Shown: one piece after another, positions 22,226 through 24,004 of the stretch
How positions within the stretch are numbered: position 1 is the first letter of the stretch
How the letters are laid out: every line of letters starts with the position of its first letter
IMG/VR virus record: IMGVR_UViG_3300037488_003126
Span: 1 to 24,004 of that record
Strand: one strand, 5' to 3'
Origin: a virus
DNA length: 24,004 bases
Made by a program: the position numbers and the translations under genes
Notes under the pieces: generated by a model
The model's database searches: none
What the model was told of the DNA's origin: nothing
Seen by the model: the letters and a program-made list of their open reading frames with translations, nothing else

Positions 22226-22677
22226 ACATAGTACAGTACACAGCAAGTAATATTAAGGGTTATAATGGCAAGGTTATTTTTGTTGATGAGGATTTTGTGC
22301 CTCAGCTTGACTTGGCGAATGAGGTATTGAAGGAAGAAAAGATGATGATGCACGTTACATCATCGGGCAGATGGGACACGTATGTAAAAGGTGCTATTGT
22401 TAAACCTGCTGAGAAAGGAAATCATTTGGTTTTTCAGGCGCTTGATTTTAACCTAGAGGATCTGATAACCGGCATTTGGTATAACAGCCTGAAATTAGGT
22501 GACGGAACAGGCAGGGATGAGGTGGTAATGAATAAAATAGCTGATAAAGCAAAGTTGCGTTTCGGAAAAGCATTCAAAACAAAAGACAGTGTGCACCTGG
22601 ATAGTAACCTAAATCACCTGAACCCTGCGCTGTGGCAGATAAAATATAAAGAAGCGCAGGCTTTAAAACCTAAATAA
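22222..22677 (+). CDS. Probable endolysin, M15-type peptidase (151 aa)
   Basis: Likely cell-wall peptidase of the VanY/L-Ala-D-Glu endopeptidase type. The zinc-site pattern SxHxxGxAxD of this family can be aligned to GNHLVFQALD (residues 66-75), giving H68 and D75. The last ligand fits H125 in KDSVHLD. HVTSSGR (44-50) is in the place of the conserved SxxR region. The start ATG 22222 is coupled to the small membrane ORF by ATGA. The serine and central glycine of the motif are replaced (G and F), so activity is not assured. No signal peptide, so release would need the holin-like proteins just upstream. Confidence 0.6.
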   Translation: MNIVQYTASNIKGYNGKVIFVDEDFVPQLDLANEVLKEEKMMMHVTSSGRWDTYVKGAIVKPAEKGNHLVFQALDFNLEDLITGIWYNSLKLGDGTGRDEVVMNKIADKAKLRFGKAFKTKDSVHLDSNLNHLNPALWQIKYKEAQALKPK

Positions 22678-22680
22678 TAA

Positions 22681-22746
22681 GGCCATTCGCTAACGCAAAG
22701 GCTCGCTCAGATGTTCACCGGACATCTGCCGTGCTCAGGGTGACAG
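22681..22746 (+). repeat. Hairpin repeat copy 11, long form
   Basis: Same long form as copy 9: CCATTCGCT, GCTCGCTCAGATG, inner stem CAGATGT/ACATCTG, CCGTGCTCAGGGTGACAG. It follows the endolysin stop by three bases. The inner stem differs from copy 9 but still pairs. Confidence 0.85.
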
Positions 22747-22808
22747 AATTGTTTCCCTTATTGATGAGGTAAACAATGATAAAGTATAATGAAATCAATA
22801 CTTAAACG

Positions 22809-23516
22809 ATGAAAACAAAAGAGAGAATTATATGGATGGCCGTGGCTGGTGTGCTGATTGCAGCATTGTTTATAAGAGGTTGTAAAAATGAAATGTTGCC
22901 GATATGGAAGAGGTGCCCGGTGGCGGTTAAATGCCCTACTGTTGATACGGCCACGAGCTATATTGAAGTATTTGATAGTTTGCAAAGGCGAATTGATTTT
23001 TTGGAGCAAAGTGGCAAGCCCTTCGACAAGCTCAGGGTGACAAAACCGAAAGCTCAGGATCCTGCGTTTTGGTTTACAATGGAACAGGGGGCTGATACGG
23101 CTGCGATAATTGAAAGGTATAAGGCTACACTTGCGGATTGCTTTGCTGAAAACAGCTATACCCTACCCTACCATGATGATAGCATTGCTGCGGTGATGAA
23201 TATAACGGTGAGTGAGAATAAGGCGAAGGAAGCGAAATTAAGTTATAAGTTAATTTTTCCAGTGGCGCATACCAGTAACCTGGTAACTGTTACTACTGAT
23301 ACAACGGTGGTGCATGGTTACGGGCCTGCTTTAACGTTTGGCGGAGGTATTGAAGCCGGTGTTAATGGTTTGTACTTTGCCGGTGGTGGATTAGGTATCA
23401 GCACTACTAAAGGCTCACACTTTACAGTGGAGTATAATGCGTATAAGCTGCTGACGGGTGAGGATAAGTATTCGTTCAGGGTTGGGTGGCATCAGGTGAT
23501 AAGGCTGCGTAAATAA
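22809..23516 (+). CDS. Membrane-anchored protein of unknown function, with in-frame hairpin repeat
   Basis: 235 aa. An N-terminal membrane segment (IIWMAVAGVLIAALFIRGC, residues 7-25) is followed by a region with CPTVDTATSYIEVFDSLQRR that may be coiled. The C-terminal half is beta-rich: GPALTFGGGIEAGVNGLYFA and KGSHFTVEYNAYKLL, alternating polar and aromatic residues as in outer-membrane strands or a surface beta domain. Residues 70-78 (KPFDKLRVT) come from a hairpin repeat read in frame. Its position after the endolysin suggests an envelope or spanin-like role, which I cannot show. The short inserted segment falls between the helical and beta parts. Confidence 0.6.
   Translation: MKTKERIIWMAVAGVLIAALFIRGCKNEMLPIWKRCPVAVKCPTVDTATSYIEVFDSLQRRIDFLEQSGKPFDKLRVTKPKAQDPAFWFTMEQGADTAAIIERYKATLADCFAENSYTLPYHDDSIAAVMNITVSENKAKEAKLSYKLIFPVAHTSNLVTVTTDTTVVHGYGPALTFGGGIEAGVNGLYFAGGGLGISTTKGSHFTVEYNAYKLLTGEDKYSFRVGWHQVIRLRK
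23018..23042 (+). repeat. Hairpin repeat copy 12, inside a coding sequence
   Basis: GCCCTTCGACAAGCTCAGGG plus TGACA, the short variant with ACAAG in the loop. It is read in frame as KPFDKLRVT without a stop. Confidence 0.88.
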
Positions 23517-23525
23517 AACCACCCC

Positions 23526-23562
23526 GTCCTGCGGACACCCCTCCTTGAAAAAAGGAGGGGTG
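23526..23562. terminator. Composite hairpins after the last phage gene
   Basis: GTCC-TGC-GGAC (23526-23536) followed by CACCCCTCCTT (23536-23546) pairing with AAGGAGGGGTG (23552-23562), ten bases after the stop at 23516. It resembles the hairpin at 12411-12433. There is no T run, so it is either a weak terminator or a dispersed repeat. Confidence 0.5.
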
Positions 23563-23604
23563 CAGGCAATACCTCCACTTTTAAATTTGCGTAGCAACCT
23601 CATC

Positions 23605-23640
23605 AGGGCGTAAAATTTTACGCCCTACAAAAATCTTTTT
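23605..23640 (+). terminator. Perfect 22-bp palindrome with T run: intrinsic terminator
   Basis: AGGGCGTAAAATTTTACGCCCT at 23605-23626 is a perfect palindrome, followed by ACAAAAATC and a T run at 23636-23642. It probably ends the lysis operon transcript. Confidence 0.68.
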
Positions 23641-23670
23641 TTGCAGTTACAGTTATTTGATTTACATTTG
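23640..23670 (+). promoter_or_regulatory. Consensus Bacteroidota promoter (TTTG, 19 nt, TACATTTG)
   Basis: TTTG at 23640-23643 and TACATTTG at 23663-23670 with a 19-nt spacer match the phylum consensus exactly, the only full match found in the window. The start of transcription would be near 23675, which is where a structured RNA candidate begins. Confidence 0.72.
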
Positions 23671-23674
23671 TGAA

Positions 23675-23761
23675 CTGCTTTCAACCCCGAAAAGGGGACA
23701 GTGAAAATCGGTTGTAAAAATAGGAAATTTTTAAACCTTTACTTTTCACCTTTGAAAGCAG
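23675..23761 (+). ncRNA. Candidate structured small RNA, three-way junction
   Basis: Stem P1: CTGCTTTCAA (23675-23684) with TTGAAAGCAG (23752-23761), 10 bp. P2: CCCC-GAAAA-GGGG (23685-23697). P3: GTGAAAA (23701-23707) with TTTTCAC (23743-23749), continued after an internal loop by P4: GGTT, bulged G, TAAAAAT, loop AGGAA, ATTTTTA, AACC (23710-23737). Nearly all bases are paired and P1 begins at the predicted transcript start. No reading frame fits. I cannot match it to a named RNA family. The transcript may extend further: 23762-23894 contains no gene I can support and only weak inverted repeats (for example CACA/TGTG near 23795-23810). Confidence 0.6.
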
Positions 23762-23894
23762 GGAGGCTCAAAACTTAAAATAAACCCAACCCCACATTAT
23801 GTTAAGTGTGGCGCACAGCCAACCGTGTAGCAAGCACACATGATGCCTACCTACAAACTTTTCAAAATATTTAATTGGATAAAAGAGAATTTTA

Positions 23895-23916
23895 AACCAC
23901 ATCATTTGATGTGGTT
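23895..23916 (-). terminator. Intrinsic terminator of the right-hand minus-strand gene
   Basis: AACCACATCA-TT-TGATGTGGTT (10-bp perfect stem), placed eight bases after the minus-strand stop and followed on that strand by TTTAAAATTC. It could act for plus-strand transcripts as well. Confidence 0.7.
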
Positions 23917-23924
23917 AAATGCTT

Positions 23925-24004
23925 TTATAGCAATGCTGCTATTCCTAAAGCGGTTGCTAAGATAAGACCAACAATCCATTGAATTGTTGTATTCTGATAC
24001 CACT
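23925..24004 (-). CDS. C-terminal end of a membrane protein (partial)
   Basis: The minus-strand frame entering from the right edge encodes WYQNTTIQWIVGLILATALG followed by IAALL and a TAA stop at 23927-23925. Residues from about IQW onward form a single hydrophobic segment, so the protein ends in a membrane helix. An intrinsic terminator follows at once, which supports a real gene end. Only 25 codons are visible, too few to name it. It may be the first host gene beyond the prophage or a further phage gene transcribed the other way. Confidence 0.55.
   Translation of the reverse strand, partial: WYQNTTIQWIVGLILATALGIAALL

Noticed and set aside
23762-23894. tRNA or tmRNA gene near the right border
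   Set aside because: No cloverleaf, TPsiC-like arm or CCA-type end could be found on either strand; only short inverted repeats are visible.

Overview
The window carries most of the structural and lysis part of a temperate, contractile-tailed phage (a prophage or prophage-like element) in a member of the Bacteroidota. The host assignment rests on four things seen in the sequence: promoter boxes of the form TAnnTTTG (one with a TTTG box exactly 19 nt upstream), A-rich start-codon contexts with almost no Shine-Dalgarno sequences, a moderate-to-low GC content, and signal peptides and interspersed hairpin repeats of the kind common in this phylum. No terminase, integrase, transposase, repressor or tRNA gene is visible, so the element continues to the left, and its right border probably lies between about 23517 and 23925.

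Layout. (1) 11-971, minus strand: a GT-A-like glycosyltransferase followed by a small unknown protein. (2) 1091-12394, plus strand: a complete Mu-like contractile tail. In order: sheath, tube, tail assembly chaperone with a probable -1 programmed frameshift, tape measure, gp46-like, gp47-like (baseplate J) and gp48-like baseplate proteins, a fibre-type protein, a gpZ-like protein, then gp43-, gp44- and gp45-like hub and spike proteins. (3) 12469-18907: a lambda-like head. In order: a gpW-like protein, a lambda-family portal, a ClpP-fold protease with a C-terminal scaffold region, decoration protein D, capsid protein E, two connector-type proteins and a tail terminator-like protein. A small ribbon-helix-helix-like gene sits inside it on the minus strand. 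(4) 18919-20802: a collagen-like fibre with a signal peptide. (5) 20816-23516: a lysis and envelope cassette with a secreted small protein, a holin-like protein, a TM/coiled-coil protein, a signal-peptide PAS protein overlapping it, two tiny ORFs, a probable M15-type endolysin and a membrane-anchored protein of unknown function. (6) 23517-24004: terminator-like hairpins, a consensus promoter in front of a candidate structured RNA, and the C-terminus of a minus-strand membrane protein with its own terminator.

Three things stand out. First, a modular hairpin repeat (ending in GGGTGACAG or GCATGACRG) occurs 12 times, always on the plus strand. It lies directly in front of the start codons of six structural genes and in frame inside two genes, and its paired positions covary. 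Second, an 88-bp promoter segment with a 9+9 bp dyad is duplicated in front of the sheath gene and the protease gene, each time between divergent genes. Third, a Mu-type tail is joined to a lambda-type head with the tail module placed before the head module and the baseplate genes in rotated order.
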